A program made the position numbers and the translations under genes. Shown in pieces: positions 53,379 through 63,992 of a stretch of DNA of 64,000 bases (positions within the stretch are counted from its first letter, which is position 1; each line of letters begins with the position of its first letter). The DNA is from Pseudomonas sp. CC6-YY-74 (GTDB lineage Bacteria; Pseudomonadota; Gammaproteobacteria; Pseudomonadales; Pseudomonadaceae). The DNA lies in the NCBI RefSeq assembly GCF_002025205.1, contig NZ_CP019947.1, forward strand, positions 2,580,001 to 2,644,000, given 5' to 3'. The notes beneath the pieces are model-generated. The model did not search any database, was not told the origin of the DNA, and saw only the letters and a list, made by a program, of their open reading frames with translations.

Positions 53379-54332
53379 TCAGGTATCCAGATGCCCGGCG
53401 AGGAACTGCTGCAAACGGCGCTGCATCAGGCGACCCTCGTTACCCAGGCAGGCTATCGGCGAGCCGCTCAGGCTGTCTTCGGCGAGCTCGGCGCCATCCC
53501 CCGCCAACACCAGCGGACAATCCAGCGCCAGCGCCAGGCGCGCCAGCACGCGTGGCAAGTCGTCACTGGGGGGCAGATTGGTGAACAGCACCAACGCCTG
53601 CGGCTGCATGCGCTCACAGACCAGGGCCAGCTCTTCCAACGGCTGACCCAATCCCAGCACACTGACCGACACCTGCGAACCGCTCAGCAGCAGACCGGTG
53701 ACCAGCAACTCCAATTCGCGGCAGTGACCCGGCAAGGCCGCCAGCAAGACCCGCTCCTCAACCTGGGTACGCAAGATCTGCAGGCGCTGCAGGGTGCGCG
53801 CGCGCAGGAAGGTATCGAAGAACAACCACTCGCTGGCCTGCCCGAACTCGTCCTGGCTCAGCAGTAATTCCTGCCAGAGCGGCATCAGAATGTCCTGGAA
53901 CACCACCGGCAGCGGGTAGCTGGAAAACACCTGGCCGTACAAGCGATCGAGCCTGACGTCGTCAAAGGCACTGATCGCGCGGCGCAGTTGAGCCTGCCAT
54001 TCCGCCCACTCGCCGCAGGTGACCTCTTCATAGACCGGCGTGCTGGCCGATCGGGTCGAAATGTTTTTCGCCAGAATCTTGCCGACCTTGCTGACCGACA
54101 CCCCGCGCTCGATCCACGCCAGAATGCTGCGCACAGACTCGATGTCCGCCTGCGAGTAGAGGCGATGCCCGCTGTCGGTGCGCGTCGGCTGGATCAATCC
54201 GTAACGTCGCTCCCAGGCCCGCAAGGTCACCGGATTGACCCCGGTCAAGCGCGACACCTCACGGATAGGAAACAGCTCTTCCTGCTTGAGGGCACTCGAA
54301 TCGAGGGACAAGCCACCAACGAGATCGGACAT
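53379..54332 (-). CDS. MerR-family regulator with cobalamin-binding-like domain (LitR/CarH/PplR type)
   Basis: 317 residues. The MerR DNA-binding domain (about 20-90) shows FPIREVSRLTGVNPVTLRAW and ERRYGLIQPTRTDSGHRLYS. A helical domain (about 105-190) and a Rossmann-like domain (about 195-300) resemble the B12-binding region of CarH, but the Wx9EH signature and a clear DxHxxG are missing, so adenosylcobalamin is probably not bound. P. putida PplR regulators of this class instead work with a short LOV protein, and one is encoded 940 bp away. It is divergent from the DCC-family gene, with a TTGTAC/TATACA box between. ATG 54332 has a weak ribosome site. Confidence 0.8.
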   Translation of the reverse strand: MSDLVGGLSLDSSALKQEELFPIREVSRLTGVNPVTLRAWERRYGLIQPTRTDSGHRLYSQADIESVRSILAWIERGVSVSKVGKILAKNISTRSASTPVYEEVTCGEWAEWQAQLRRAISAFDDVRLDRLYGQVFSSYPLPVVFQDILMPLWQELLLSQDEFGQASEWLFFDTFLRARTLQRLQILRTQVEERVLLAALPGHCRELELLVTGLLLSGSQVSVSVLGLGQPLEELALVCERMQPQALVLFTNLPPSDDLPRVLARLALALDCPLVLAGDGAELAEDSLSGSPIACLGNEGRLMQRRLQQFLAGHLDT

Positions 54333-54390
54333 GGGAGAGGCATCACCGCAAAAATGTTGCCGGCATTGTAACTCAGCTGACACCGACCTA

Positions 54391-54411
54391 CATTGTACGA
54401 GACCTATACAG
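54391..54411. promoter_or_regulatory. Likely LitR-type operator between merR-like and DCC genes
   Basis: TTGTACGAGACCTATACAG lies in the divergent promoter region. On the minus strand it overlaps TACAAT, a good -10 for the regulator gene. Similar TGTACA elements recur at 55144, 55163 and 55276 ahead of the pterin genes. The link to the regulator is inference. Confidence 0.45.
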
Positions 54412-54422
54412 AGAACTTGAGC

Positions 54423-54860
54423 ATGTCTCACGCTCCACGCTGGCCGCTGACCCTTTACTACGATGGCGACTGCCCGCTGTGCGCCCGGGAGATCCAGTTA
54501 CTGCGCCGGCATGCCAATCAGCAACGCTTGCTGTTGATCGATATCAGCAGCGCAGGCTTCCAAGCAGACAGCGTCGGCATTGACAGCACTACCCTGGCAA
54601 ACCGGCTGCACGCCCGCTTCGCCGATGGCCAGTGGGTTACCGGCCTCGATGCAACGCTCTGGAGCTGGCGTGCGGCGGGACTTGGCCGCTGGGCGACACC
54701 TCTGACCTGGCGGTCGCTGCGCCCCGCTTTTGAGCTGGGTTACTGGCTATTCTGCGTGTTGCGCCCGCAATTGGCCTGGCTACCGCATCCGCAGGCAGGC
54801 AAGCGCTGTCAGCGTGGGCAATGCAACGCCGATCAGCTCACGCCCGGCGCACGCCTATAA
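54423..54860 (+). CDS. DCC-family (DUF393) thiol-disulfide oxidoreductase-like protein
   Basis: 145 residues. The family motif DGDCPLC in LTLYYDGDCPLCAREIQLLR gives the DxxCxxC redox centre. Further motifs are GLDATLWSWRAAGLGRW and the Cys pair CQRGQC near the C-terminus. DUF393 proteins are often found in light-responsive and photolyase gene clusters in Pseudomonas. Reaction unknown. ATG 54423 gives a normal start. The gene diverges from the MerR/LitR-like regulator. Confidence 0.83.
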   Translation: MSHAPRWPLTLYYDGDCPLCAREIQLLRRHANQQRLLLIDISSAGFQADSVGIDSTTLANRLHARFADGQWVTGLDATLWSWRAAGLGRWATPLTWRSLRPAFELGYWLFCVLRPQLAWLPHPQAGKRCQRGQCNADQLTPGARL

Positions 54861-55112
54861 CTGAATGAGCACGCCGAGATCGGGTACCTGCCGACCAGGA
54901 CGGCCGCTGATCTCGTCATGACTGCGCAACCCGCCGCACACCACAGCAGCGCAGACGCGCCTTGAGCGCAGGCAACCAAGGCCAGCGGTGGACACCGGCA
55001 ATGAAGCCTGTACGCGGCCATCCGCCGCAATCACCTGCACGGCATAACCCCTGTAACGCACGGCAAATACCTCGACCCGCTCGGCCTGCCGCCACAGCAG
55101 CGCAATACGCAA
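54855..55112 (-). CDS. Hypothetical protein, 85 aa (uncertain)
   Basis: A minus-strand frame overlapping the DCC stop by 6 nt: MRIALLWRQAERVEVFAVRY, RGYAVQVIAADGRVQASLPV ... SHDEISGRPGRQVPDLGVLI. Alternating beta strands and the HDEISG segment faintly recall a small pseudomonad family (DUF6482-like), but I cannot confirm that. No good ribosome site is seen. It is included because it fills an otherwise empty space and reads like protein. Confidence 0.35.
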   Translation of the reverse strand: MRIALLWRQAERVEVFAVRYRGYAVQVIAADGRVQASLPVSTAGLGCLRSRRVCAAVVCGGLRSHDEISGRPGRQVPDLGVLIQL

Positions 55113-55391
55113 TTGTCACAGGTTCATAATCACCCCAATAAACTGTACATATAAACTTATTCTGTACAGGACAAAACCAAGTTTCTGACGCTTGAAATTT
55201 TGCACCGGCGCGGCACAGCCCAGCAGAACAGCTATAAAGCGATCAAGCCGACAGTAACCATACAGCCCGCATGGTTGTACAAAACTTGTGGCTGGTATAA
55301 CTTTGCCACTGGTTCAGTCGCGAAGCGCCTTACTGGTCAGGTATCCCGCCGTGACGTCGCTGAACCCACTATCCCATCAGCTGAGTCCATC
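55113..55391 (+). promoter_or_regulatory. Promoter region of the folM-folE-folX cluster with TGTACA boxes
   Basis: TGTACA occurs at 55144-55149, 55163-55168 and 55276-55281. The last is part of TTGTACAAAACTTGTGG, followed by TATAAC at 55296, which could form a promoter with a short (15-bp) spacer. Regular TGTACA boxes at -35 positions are reminiscent of CarH/LitR operators. If correct, the pterin genes are light-controlled by the regulator at 53379. Confidence 0.5.
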
Positions 55392-56101
55392 ATGAGCGCT
55401 AGCGCATCACCCGTCCTGATCACTGGCGCCAGTCAACGAGTCGGCCTGTATTGTGCCGAGCGCCTGCTCGATGACGGCCATCAGCTGATCGCCACCTACC
55501 GCAGCGAGCGCGATGGCATCAAGCATCTGCGCGCGCGCGGAGCGCTGGCCATCCAGGCGGACTTTTCCAGCGAAGCGGGGATTCTCGCCTTTATCGCCGA
55601 GTTGAAAAGCCACACCGACAGCCTGCGGGCCATCGTCCACAACGCCTCCGACTGGCTGGTCGAAACGCCCGGCGCAGAGGCGACACTATTCCAGCAGCTG
55701 TTCAACGTGCACATGCTGGCGCCCTACCTGATCAACCTGCATTGTGCGGAACTGCTGCAGCGCTCGGTCCCGGCCGACATCATCCATATCAGTGACGATG
55801 TGGCCCGTAAAGGCAGCGCCAAGCGCCCGGCCTACTGCGCCAGCAAAGCCGGCCTGGACAGCCTCACGCTCTCGTTCGCCGCCAAACTCGCCCCCCAGAT
55901 CAAGGTCAACGGCATCGCCCCGGCACTGATCATGTTCAACCCCGAGGATGACGCGGCCTACCGGGCGAAAACCCTGGAGAAATCGGCATTGGCCATCGAA
56001 CCCGGCCCCAGGTGATCTACCAAAGTTTGCGCTACCTGCTGGACAACCCCTACGTCACTGGCACCACCCTTACCGTAAACGGCGGCCGCCATCTCAAGTG
56101 A
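55392..56101 (+). pseudogene. folM: Dihydromonapterin reductase FolM, frameshifted near the end
   Basis: SDR fold: VLITGASQRVGLYCAERLL, IVHNASDWLVE and the catalytic YCASKAGLDSLTLSFAAKLA. FolM reduces dihydromonapterin to tetrahydromonapterin, the cofactor of phenylalanine hydroxylase in Pseudomonas. The frame stops at TGA after AIEPGPR (56013-56015). One added C in the run GGCCCC would restore [20 protein letters not shown] and then [10 protein letters not shown], stop 56101, the normal C-terminus. It is either a real mutation removing about 30 residues or a homopolymer error. It lies 23 bp upstream of folE. Confidence 0.8.
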
Positions 56102-56124
56102 GGCGCGCCTCGAGGATTGCACCC

Positions 56125-56685
56125 ATGAACCAACAACTGCCTGATCACTACCGCGAGATCCTCCTCGGTGTAGGTGAAGACCCTGAACGCGAAGGTCTGC
56201 TGGACACCCCGAAACGCGCGGCCAAGGCCATGCAATATCTGTGTAACGGCTACCAGAAAAGCCTGGAAGAGGTGGTCAACGGCGCACTGTTCGCCTCCGA
56301 CAATGACGAAATGGTGATCGTCAAGGACGTCGAACTCTATTCCCTGTGCGAGCACCATCTGCTGCCGTTTATCGGCAAGGCACATGTTGCCTACATCCCC
56401 ACCGGCAAGGTGCTGGGGCTGTCGAAAGTCGCGCGGATCGTCGACATGTACGCGCGACGCCTGCAAATCCAGGAAAACCTGACCCGGCAGATCGCCGACG
56501 CCGTGCAACAGGTCACCAACGCCGCCGGCGTCGCCGTGGTGATCGAAGCCAAGCACATGTGCATGATGATGCGTGGCGTCGAGAAGCAGAACTCGGTCAT
56601 GAGCACCTCGGTGATGCTCGGAGCCTTCCGCGAGTCATACAATACCCGCCACGAGTTCCTGCAACTGATTGGACGGAGCAACTAG
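56125..56685 (+). CDS. folE: GTP cyclohydrolase I
   Basis: 186 residues. [20 protein letters not shown] carries the zinc Cys-His residues, and [20 protein letters not shown] and [20 protein letters not shown] are the other catalytic blocks, with the second zinc Cys in HMCMM. It converts GTP to dihydroneopterin triphosphate, the first step of folate and monapterin synthesis. The order folM-folE-folX matches the P. aeruginosa folE1 locus as I recall it. Start ATG 56125 has CGAGGA upstream. Confidence 0.95.
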   Translation: MNQQLPDHYREILLGVGEDPEREGLLDTPKRAAKAMQYLCNGYQKSLEEVVNGALFASDNDEMVIVKDVELYSLCEHHLLPFIGKAHVAYIPTGKVLGLSKVARIVDMYARRLQIQENLTRQIADAVQQVTNAAGVAVVIEAKHMCMMMRGVEKQNSVMSTSVMLGAFRESYNTRHEFLQLIGRSN

Positions 56686-56687
56686 CT

Positions 56688-57059
56688 ATGCCACGACTGG
56701 AGCCTGGAATGGCGCGAATTCGGGTCAAGGATCTGCGCCTGCGAACCTTTATCGGAATCAAGGAAGAGGAAATCAACAACAAGCAGGATGTGCTGATCAA
56801 CCTGACCATCCTCTACCCGGCAAACGAGGCGGTGCGCGACAACGATATCGATCACGCGCTGAACTACCGCACCATCACCAAGGCGATCATCCAGCACGTC
56901 GAAGACAATCGCTTCGCCCTGCTCGAACGCCTGACCCAGGAAATTCTCGACCTGGTGATGCAGCAGACGGCCGTGCGTTACGCCGAAGTGGAAGTGGACA
57001 AACCCCACGCCCTGCGCTTTGCCGAGTCGGTATCGATCACCCTGGCCGGCCACCGCTGA
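56688..57059 (+). CDS. folX: Dihydroneopterin triphosphate 2'-epimerase
   Basis: 123 residues of the FolB/FolX T-fold: [50 protein letters not shown] and [15 protein letters not shown]. The FIGIKEEE start is more like FolX epimerase than FolB aldolase, and the position next to folM and folE supports this. FolX makes the monapterin isomer that FolM then reduces. It begins 2 nt after the folE stop, so coupling is likely. Confidence 0.9.
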   Translation: MPRLEPGMARIRVKDLRLRTFIGIKEEEINNKQDVLINLTILYPANEAVRDNDIDHALNYRTITKAIIQHVEDNRFALLERLTQEILDLVMQQTAVRYAEVEVDKPHALRFAESVSITLAGHR

Positions 57060-57215
57060 ACGGCGGATTACCCTGCAAAGGCTCGACCAACCAGCCGCCC
57101 GGGCATTGCCGCAGGGCGGCGGGGCTTTTATCATCCCCGACTCGTTAGCCAGCCAGTCTGTCGGAGTCGCCCGCCGCGCCCGACAGAAGCCCTGCCCGCC
57201 TCGGAGAACATCACC

Positions 57216-57521
57216 ATGACCGATCAAGAACGCCTGGAACTCGAAGCAGCCGCCTTCCGCAGCCTGCTGCAACACCTGCGCAGCCGCCCCGATGTGCAGA
57301 ACATCGACATGATGAACCTCAGCGGTTTCTGCCGAAACTGCCTGTCCAAATGGTACAAGGCCGCGGCCGATGACATCGGCGTTGCGCTCACCCCGGACCA
57401 GGCGCGCGAAGAAATCTACGGCATGCCGTACAGCGAGTGGAAAAACAAATACCAGCAGGAGGCCAGCGCCGAACAGCAGGCTGCATTCCGAAAGGCCAGT
57501 GATAAAGGCAACAATGCATGA
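57216..57521 (+). CDS. DUF1244 family protein
   Basis: 101 residues. The conserved core VQNIDMMNLSGFCRNCLSKW is followed by YGMPYSEWKNKYQ. Two Cys in CRNC may bind metal or form a redox pair. It is a widespread proteobacterial family of unknown function. It follows folX by 156 bp and overlaps hopJ by 4 nt. Confidence 0.88.
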   Translation: MTDQERLELEAAAFRSLLQHLRSRPDVQNIDMMNLSGFCRNCLSKWYKAAADDIGVALTPDQAREEIYGMPYSEWKNKYQQEASAEQQAAFRKASDKGNNA

Positions 57522-57859
57522 GCGCCCTGCACGATTTCCGCGCCCATCTGCATAGCGACGAGTTCGCCTTTGCCGAGACCCTGGCCTTTATCGCCGAGCA
57601 CTATGATTACCAGCCGAGCGCCTTCCGCAATGGCGCGGTAGAAAACCCAGCCGGACAGAATGAAGGCTCCTGCAAGACCCTCGGCCTGGCCCTGCTCGAA
57701 GGCTTCAGCCTGGAAGACGCCCTGCGCTGCTTCGGCGAACACTACCGCAGCGTGCTGGCTACCCCAGATGGCAACGACCACGGCAACATCCGCGCACTGA
57801 TGACTACCGGCCTCGCCGGCGTGCGCTTCGACCAGCCGCCGCTCAAGCGCAAGGCCTGA
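57518..57859 (+). CDS. HopJ-family protein
   Basis: 113 residues. DEFAFAETLAFIAEHYDYQP, ENPAGQNEGSCKTLGLALL and ALRCFGEHYRSVLATPDGND match the HopJ family. Although named after a P. syringae type III effector, members are common in non-pathogens and usually chromosomal, so no effector role is claimed here. Its ATG overlaps the DUF1244 TGA. Confidence 0.87.
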   Translation: MSALHDFRAHLHSDEFAFAETLAFIAEHYDYQPSAFRNGAVENPAGQNEGSCKTLGLALLEGFSLEDALRCFGEHYRSVLATPDGNDHGNIRALMTTGLAGVRFDQPPLKRKA

Positions 57860-58024
57860 GCAGAGCCCCTGCCGCACAGCGGTTCTTTGTCGGCGGCGAT
57901 GCAGGGTGCAGGCGCCGGGCCGCCGGACCGCCGGACCGCCAAAAAAAAACCAAAAGCACCGCGCCGGGGCGACCTTCCTACAGCTAGTGCAGCGCCCGCG
58001 TCGGGCTATGGGCGACCGCGACGC

Positions 58025-59968
<1,944 letters not shown>

Positions 59969-60017
59969 GTCATAAGCGCCCCCCTTTCCTGCTAACTGAT
60001 ACACATAGCAGGTACAC

Positions 60018-61367
60018 ATGGCGCTCATCGCACAGCCTTTTCGGCACCCAGATTCGGGAATCTATTACCTCCGACGTAGGGTGCCTGATGACATTCGATC
60101 AGTGATCGGTAAAACAGAAATTCGCCGTTCGCTGAATACACGAAACCACCATCAAGCCAAGGCAGCCTTTGCAGCAGCCTACGCAGAATCGGAGAAATTG
60201 TTTCAGCAGGCACGCCAGGGCGACTTACACGGCCTTAGAGCTGCCCAAACGGGAATGGCAAGTGATGGCGAGACTTGCCCTCCCCTGCTATCTCAGCACA
60301 CTCCGGCAGTTACCAGTGCCCCAGTACCCGCACGACAAGCTGTGACAGCACCGACACTATCTCAAGTCTTCCAGCGCTATGCCGAATCCCTAGCGCTGTC
60401 TGGCAGACCTGAGTACGTCCATCGACGCCATTTGGTTGATTACGGGCGAGCAGTCGAACGCTTCACCAATGCCATAGGCGATCTGAGCATCACCAGCATT
60501 GGCCCCACCGAGATACAGGCTTTCGCCGCACTACTGACTTCAACCCAAGCCAAAGGCAAAGACAAACCCCTTGCCGTCTCAACAGTGCGTCTAACAATGG
60601 CTCGACTGTCGTCCGTGATGGCCTATGCGGTGGACTCAGGCCTTGTTCAGAGTAACCCTGTCATCACCTCTCGCATTCACAAGCGCCTCGGCTCAGCAAA
60701 GCCCAAACGCTGCTTGGATGATGACCGTAGTTATGCGTGGTCGGAGTTGGTGAAGATGTTCAGTCAGCCAGAATTCGTCGCCTTGCGTCATGCAGAGGGC
60801 CGCCCCGGCAATGCGCTGTTCTGGCTACCTCTGATTGCAGCGTATACAGGAGCTAGGCGCGAAGAAATCGCTCAGCTCTACGTTAGTGACGTACGCCAAA
60901 ACAGCAATGGCCAGTGGTTTATACGCATCATTGATGATCGCCCCGACAAGTCAGTGAAGACCGACAGCAGCCGCCGCGACATACCCTTGCATACCGACCT
61001 TATAGCGCTGGGGCTCTTGGAACTGGTGCAGGGAAATAGCAGTAGCTCCCGCATTTTTCCTCAATTAGTGAAGGTCTCGGACGGCTTTGCGGGCATCGTC
61101 TCCAAGGCATGGCGCCCACTGACCCAGAAATGGGGCATCTACCGGGCGGGACGCAGCCCGTTACATGCGTTCCGGCATACCTTCAAGACACTGTGCCGAG
61201 AGGCGGGTATTCCCAAGGAGGTTCACGACTGGATTACCGGACATTCGTCAGGACAGGTGGGAGACTCCTACGGCAGCAACCCACTATCGAGGATGGCAAA
61301 GGAGTTGGAGAAACTTCCCAGCATTGCCAAGGAGGCAGGTCTCCTAACAAACACGGCAACAACCTAG
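60018..61367 (+). CDS. Tyrosine recombinase / integrase
   Basis: 449 residues. N-terminal arm-type segment GIYYLRRRVPDDIRSVIGKT followed by an SAM-like core-binding domain (about 115-215) and a catalytic domain with Arg in AAYTGARREEIAQLY, HAFRHTF (His-x-x-Arg), GHSSGQ and the nucleophile Tyr in GDSYGS. All catalytic residues are present. It starts a region of lower GC and probably belongs to an integrative element whose left boundary lies in the 49-bp gap after cysZ. No tRNA is near. It lies 25 kb from the tRNA-Gly island and is not its missing integrase. Confidence 0.92.
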   Translation: MALIAQPFRHPDSGIYYLRRRVPDDIRSVIGKTEIRRSLNTRNHHQAKAAFAAAYAESEKLFQQARQGDLHGLRAAQTGMASDGETCPPLLSQHTPAVTSAPVPARQAVTAPTLSQVFQRYAESLALSGRPEYVHRRHLVDYGRAVERFTNAIGDLSITSIGPTEIQAFAALLTSTQAKGKDKPLAVSTVRLTMARLSSVMAYAVDSGLVQSNPVITSRIHKRLGSAKPKRCLDDDRSYAWSELVKMFSQPEFVALRHAEGRPGNALFWLPLIAAYTGARREEIAQLYVSDVRQNSNGQWFIRIIDDRPDKSVKTDSSRRDIPLHTDLIALGLLELVQGNSSSSRIFPQLVKVSDGFAGIVSKAWRPLTQKWGIYRAGRSPLHAFRHTFKTLCREAGIPKEVHDWITGHSSGQVGDSYGSNPLSRMAKELEKLPSIAKEAGLLTNTATT

Positions 61368-61772
61368 AAGACTTACATCCTTCCAAGCGTCTACTCACTC
61401 GACGCCAGTAGATTACTCTACTGGCGTCCTGAGAAGGCCTATAACAAGAGCTATCGCCTAGCCATTGCTACCCCACAGCCTATATCTTTTATTCGCACCA
61501 GAAGCCTAATACTTTATGTAAAATAAAATAAAATACTTGTTGCAGTTGTTGGCTGACCTGTGAGTTTGTCCGTTGACAACGAAGCATCCTTCTGTATACT
61601 TCGCTGCCTGCCTAAAAGCAGAACCAAATACCGAAGCCTCCACGCGACGATTGCGCAAACGCAGTCCTTTGCAAGGGGGCTTTTGCGTTTCTGGAGTTTG
61701 TAAAAGTGGCCCGCCACCAACACACGAGGCACTTGCCTATGTAAATAAACTTAACTACGGATAACTAACCAA
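61368..61772. promoter_or_regulatory. Intergenic region with hairpin and promoter ahead of the P-loop gene
   Basis: A perfect 12-bp hairpin at 61401-61428 (GACGCCAGTAGA / TCTACTGGCGTC) may end integrase transcription. A strong sigma-70-type promoter follows: TTGACA at 61573 and TATACT at 61595, 16-bp spacer. Downstream, AAACGCA ... TGCGTTT at about 61656-61690 can form a stem-loop in the leader. A 63-codon frame from 61573 overlaps the promoter and is unlikely to be a gene. Confidence 0.55.
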
Positions 61773-63227
61773 ATGAACACTTTTGCCCGCAATAAACTGA
61801 TCCACACTGCCGTAGCCGCTCCAGGTGCTGGCAAAACCGAAGCACTAATCCGCCAACTCCCCGCACTTCTCACCTCTGGCAAGCGATTCCTTCTGGCACT
61901 CCCCACCTTAGTTCTAAGTAGCGATGTCACTATCCGATGCTCTGCCGTCGGACTCAAGACTCGCGTTATTGATTCAACCACAGGTACCCGCGTCGGCCTC
62001 GAACTGAACGCCGCCTTATTGGCAAAGCACGACAACGTCATCATCTGCACCCACGAGTCACTTCAGAATATCGATGAGTCTGTCCTCGCCGGGTGGGCTC
62101 TGGTAGTAGATGAACTGCCCAAGGTTGTCGATTTTCCCGACTACCCAATGAAGCCCATTGAGCTTGCTCGCCTACTGACCTTCATCGAAGAACGCGATAA
62201 TCGACTCTGGATTCGTGACCACCAGCTAACGCAGGTGAAGGAACAGGTGCAGACCAACCAGGCCGACGCCATGGGCACAGGCTGCTCAACGCTAGGTACA
62301 TCCGGTGCTCACATATTTCAGCTGCTGCTGGACGCTATACCAGTTTTCATCGATACGCCCCAGAGCAATGGCATCCGCCACGTTCGCTCCGTTGAGGAGA
62401 TAGACTGGTGGAGTATCTTCCAATCGGCGGACGAAGTGCATGTATTAGCGGCCAATGTGTCAGGCAGTCTGTTTGAGCAATTTGCTCAGGTGCATGGATT
62501 CGAGATCCACCGATCTATGTTCACACCAGAGGCTAGGGTATACACCTGCCCAGTTACGCTTCTCCCCGTCATGCCGAAGGGCCGCATCTTCAGCAAGGCG
62601 CTTGTGACTGCCCCGTTTGGTAATGAGCGAGTTTTCGACTTCATCTTGCAGGAAATTCTGACACGCACCGAGGGAAAACCACTGCTGTTCACGAACAAAT
62701 GGGCCGGACTCAAAGGGCGGAATGATGTACTCCACGCACCTGTCGATTGCCGTGGCTTGAACGGTTACGACACGACGACTGAGGCAATTCTGCTGTTCGG
62801 TGGGAACCCTAGCCCGTCAGATGAACGTGGCTTGGAATACCTAGAAAAGAAGTATGGACGGAGCTTCAGCGACGCTTTCATCACGACTCGGTTTCTGGAG
62901 CCCTCCCTCCAAGCAGTAACACGGACCGCGATACGCCGCAGAGATAACACCAGCCTTATCCGGCTGTATGTTCAGGATGGGCGCGTGGTTCGCTACCTGT
63001 TGGAAACGTACCTATCGCATGCAGAAGTGGACTGGTCAGTGTCGTGGGAAACACCAGTACCGGAAGATGGTAGGAAGACTGAACACGTAAGTAAAAAGAC
63101 GGTGCTGTCATTGATCCGTGATGGGCAGACAAACACTGCCATCGAAAGACTGACGGGGGTTTCCCGGAAGACAATTAGAAAGTGGCGAGAAGAATTGACA
63201 GGTGCAATCACTGCAACTGGAACCTGA
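61773..63227 (+). CDS. P-loop helicase-like protein with C-terminal helix-turn-helix
   Basis: 484 residues. The N-terminal lobe looks like an SF2 helicase: Walker A APGAGKTEA (K21), motif Ia-like ALPTLVLSSD, THESL (about 93-97) and Walker B VVDEL (113-115). The second lobe has LLFTNKWAGLKGR, CRGLNGYDTTTEAILLFGG and the motif VI-like LQAVTRTAIRRRDNTS. The end, KTVLSLIRDGQTNTAIERLT followed by GVSRKTIRKWREEL, is a resolvase/transposase-type helix-turn-helix. The combination suggests a replication or maintenance protein of the mobile element. I do not recognise the family. It is followed by low-GC sequence and TGACACA repeats. Confidence 0.7.
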   Translation: MNTFARNKLIHTAVAAPGAGKTEALIRQLPALLTSGKRFLLALPTLVLSSDVTIRCSAVGLKTRVIDSTTGTRVGLELNAALLAKHDNVIICTHESLQNIDESVLAGWALVVDELPKVVDFPDYPMKPIELARLLTFIEERDNRLWIRDHQLTQVKEQVQTNQADAMGTGCSTLGTSGAHIFQLLLDAIPVFIDTPQSNGIRHVRSVEEIDWWSIFQSADEVHVLAANVSGSLFEQFAQVHGFEIHRSMFTPEARVYTCPVTLLPVMPKGRIFSKALVTAPFGNERVFDFILQEILTRTEGKPLLFTNKWAGLKGRNDVLHAPVDCRGLNGYDTTTEAILLFGGNPSPSDERGLEYLEKKYGRSFSDAFITTRFLEPSLQAVTRTAIRRRDNTSLIRLYVQDGRVVRYLLETYLSHAEVDWSVSWETPVPEDGRKTEHVSKKTVLSLIRDGQTNTAIERLTGVSRKTIRKWREELTGAITATGT

Positions 63228-63862
63228 TACCTACTGGGTCGGTAGCGTAACCTTATAGTTTTAATCCTTCAAATGGGTACTAATCCTAAAGAGTTTATTA
63301 GGAAAGGTACCCACATCAATAGCTAGATTTACTATGACATTACACAGCCATGACTGAGCGAAGCGAGAGCTGTGTAAATTTCCAGCCTGCGGCATCTATC
63401 GACCAATAAATTTTACCAGCGAATAAATATACAACACAAAAAATTAAATAAATCTTAACGAAACTAACCAGCTAAATTTATTCAGCATAATAACCTCTGA
63501 AGCGCAGAAACTAACAGGAATGGTTATCAGGCGGTTAATTCAATTAATTTATTCATTTAACTCCATGGTTGATGATGTAACAAGGTTACAGGCTAGCAAG
63601 TACGCTCCTTTCAGCTTGTATTGTTTAGCTAAACCGCTCCTTCCCCTGATAGTTCAAACTCCAGTAGCAGGCAAGAACTGGATGATTTATTCCTGCTGTC
63701 ACAGAAACTTGGATGAGGTTGGTAACTGTGAAGTCAACTGTAACGTGAAGAGCTATTTCACCAGAGGCTATCCCAAAGCCACCTGACGGCTACAGATATC
63801 AACCTGAACATTCACTGGCTACCGAACGACTGAGTAAACACGGGAATAGTGGTGTACAGGCT
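63228..63862. other. AT-rich region of the mobile element
   Basis: 635 bp. A 9-bp perfect hairpin TTACACAGC / GCTGTGTAA (63340-63377) may be the terminator of the P-loop gene. A frame of 88 codons (63520-63786) has neither a ribosome site nor a convincing composition and is not called. AT-rich stretches around 63420-63490 could be part of an origin. Confidence 0.4.
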
Positions 63863-63979
63863 GTGTCAATCTGGGTGTGCCTCTGATGACACAGATAAAG
63901 CAGCCCCTAGATCGTGTCATAAAATAGCTTTACATAGCCAAAGTGACACAGCATTATGTGACACACCCAAAATGACACA
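63863..63979. repeat. Cluster of TGACACA repeats (iteron- or operator-like)
   Basis: TGACACA occurs at 63887, 63944, 63959 and 63973, with inverted copies TGTGTCA at 63863 and CGTGTCA at 63913. Six copies in 117 bp directly ahead of a start codon is far above chance. It may be an origin or operator bound by an element-encoded protein. Confidence 0.6.
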
Positions 63980-63992
63980 AAGGACTGCTGCC

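Noticed and set aside
54916..55119. 67-codon minus-strand frame overlapping the 85-aa hypothetical
   Set aside because: It competes with the 85-aa frame for the same DNA, is Trp/Cys/Arg-rich and looks like a shadow.
60018..61367. Integrase of the tRNA-Gly island
   Set aside because: It lies 25 kb away beyond conserved core genes and immediately adjoins a different low-GC region.
61573..61764. 63-codon plus-strand open frame before the P-loop gene
   Set aside because: Its start coincides with the -35 box of a strong promoter and its sequence is crossed by a stem-loop. A leader role for the RNA is more likely.
63520..63786. 88-codon plus-strand open frame
   Set aside because: No ribosome site, biased composition and no recognisable motif in an AT-rich region; likely chance.
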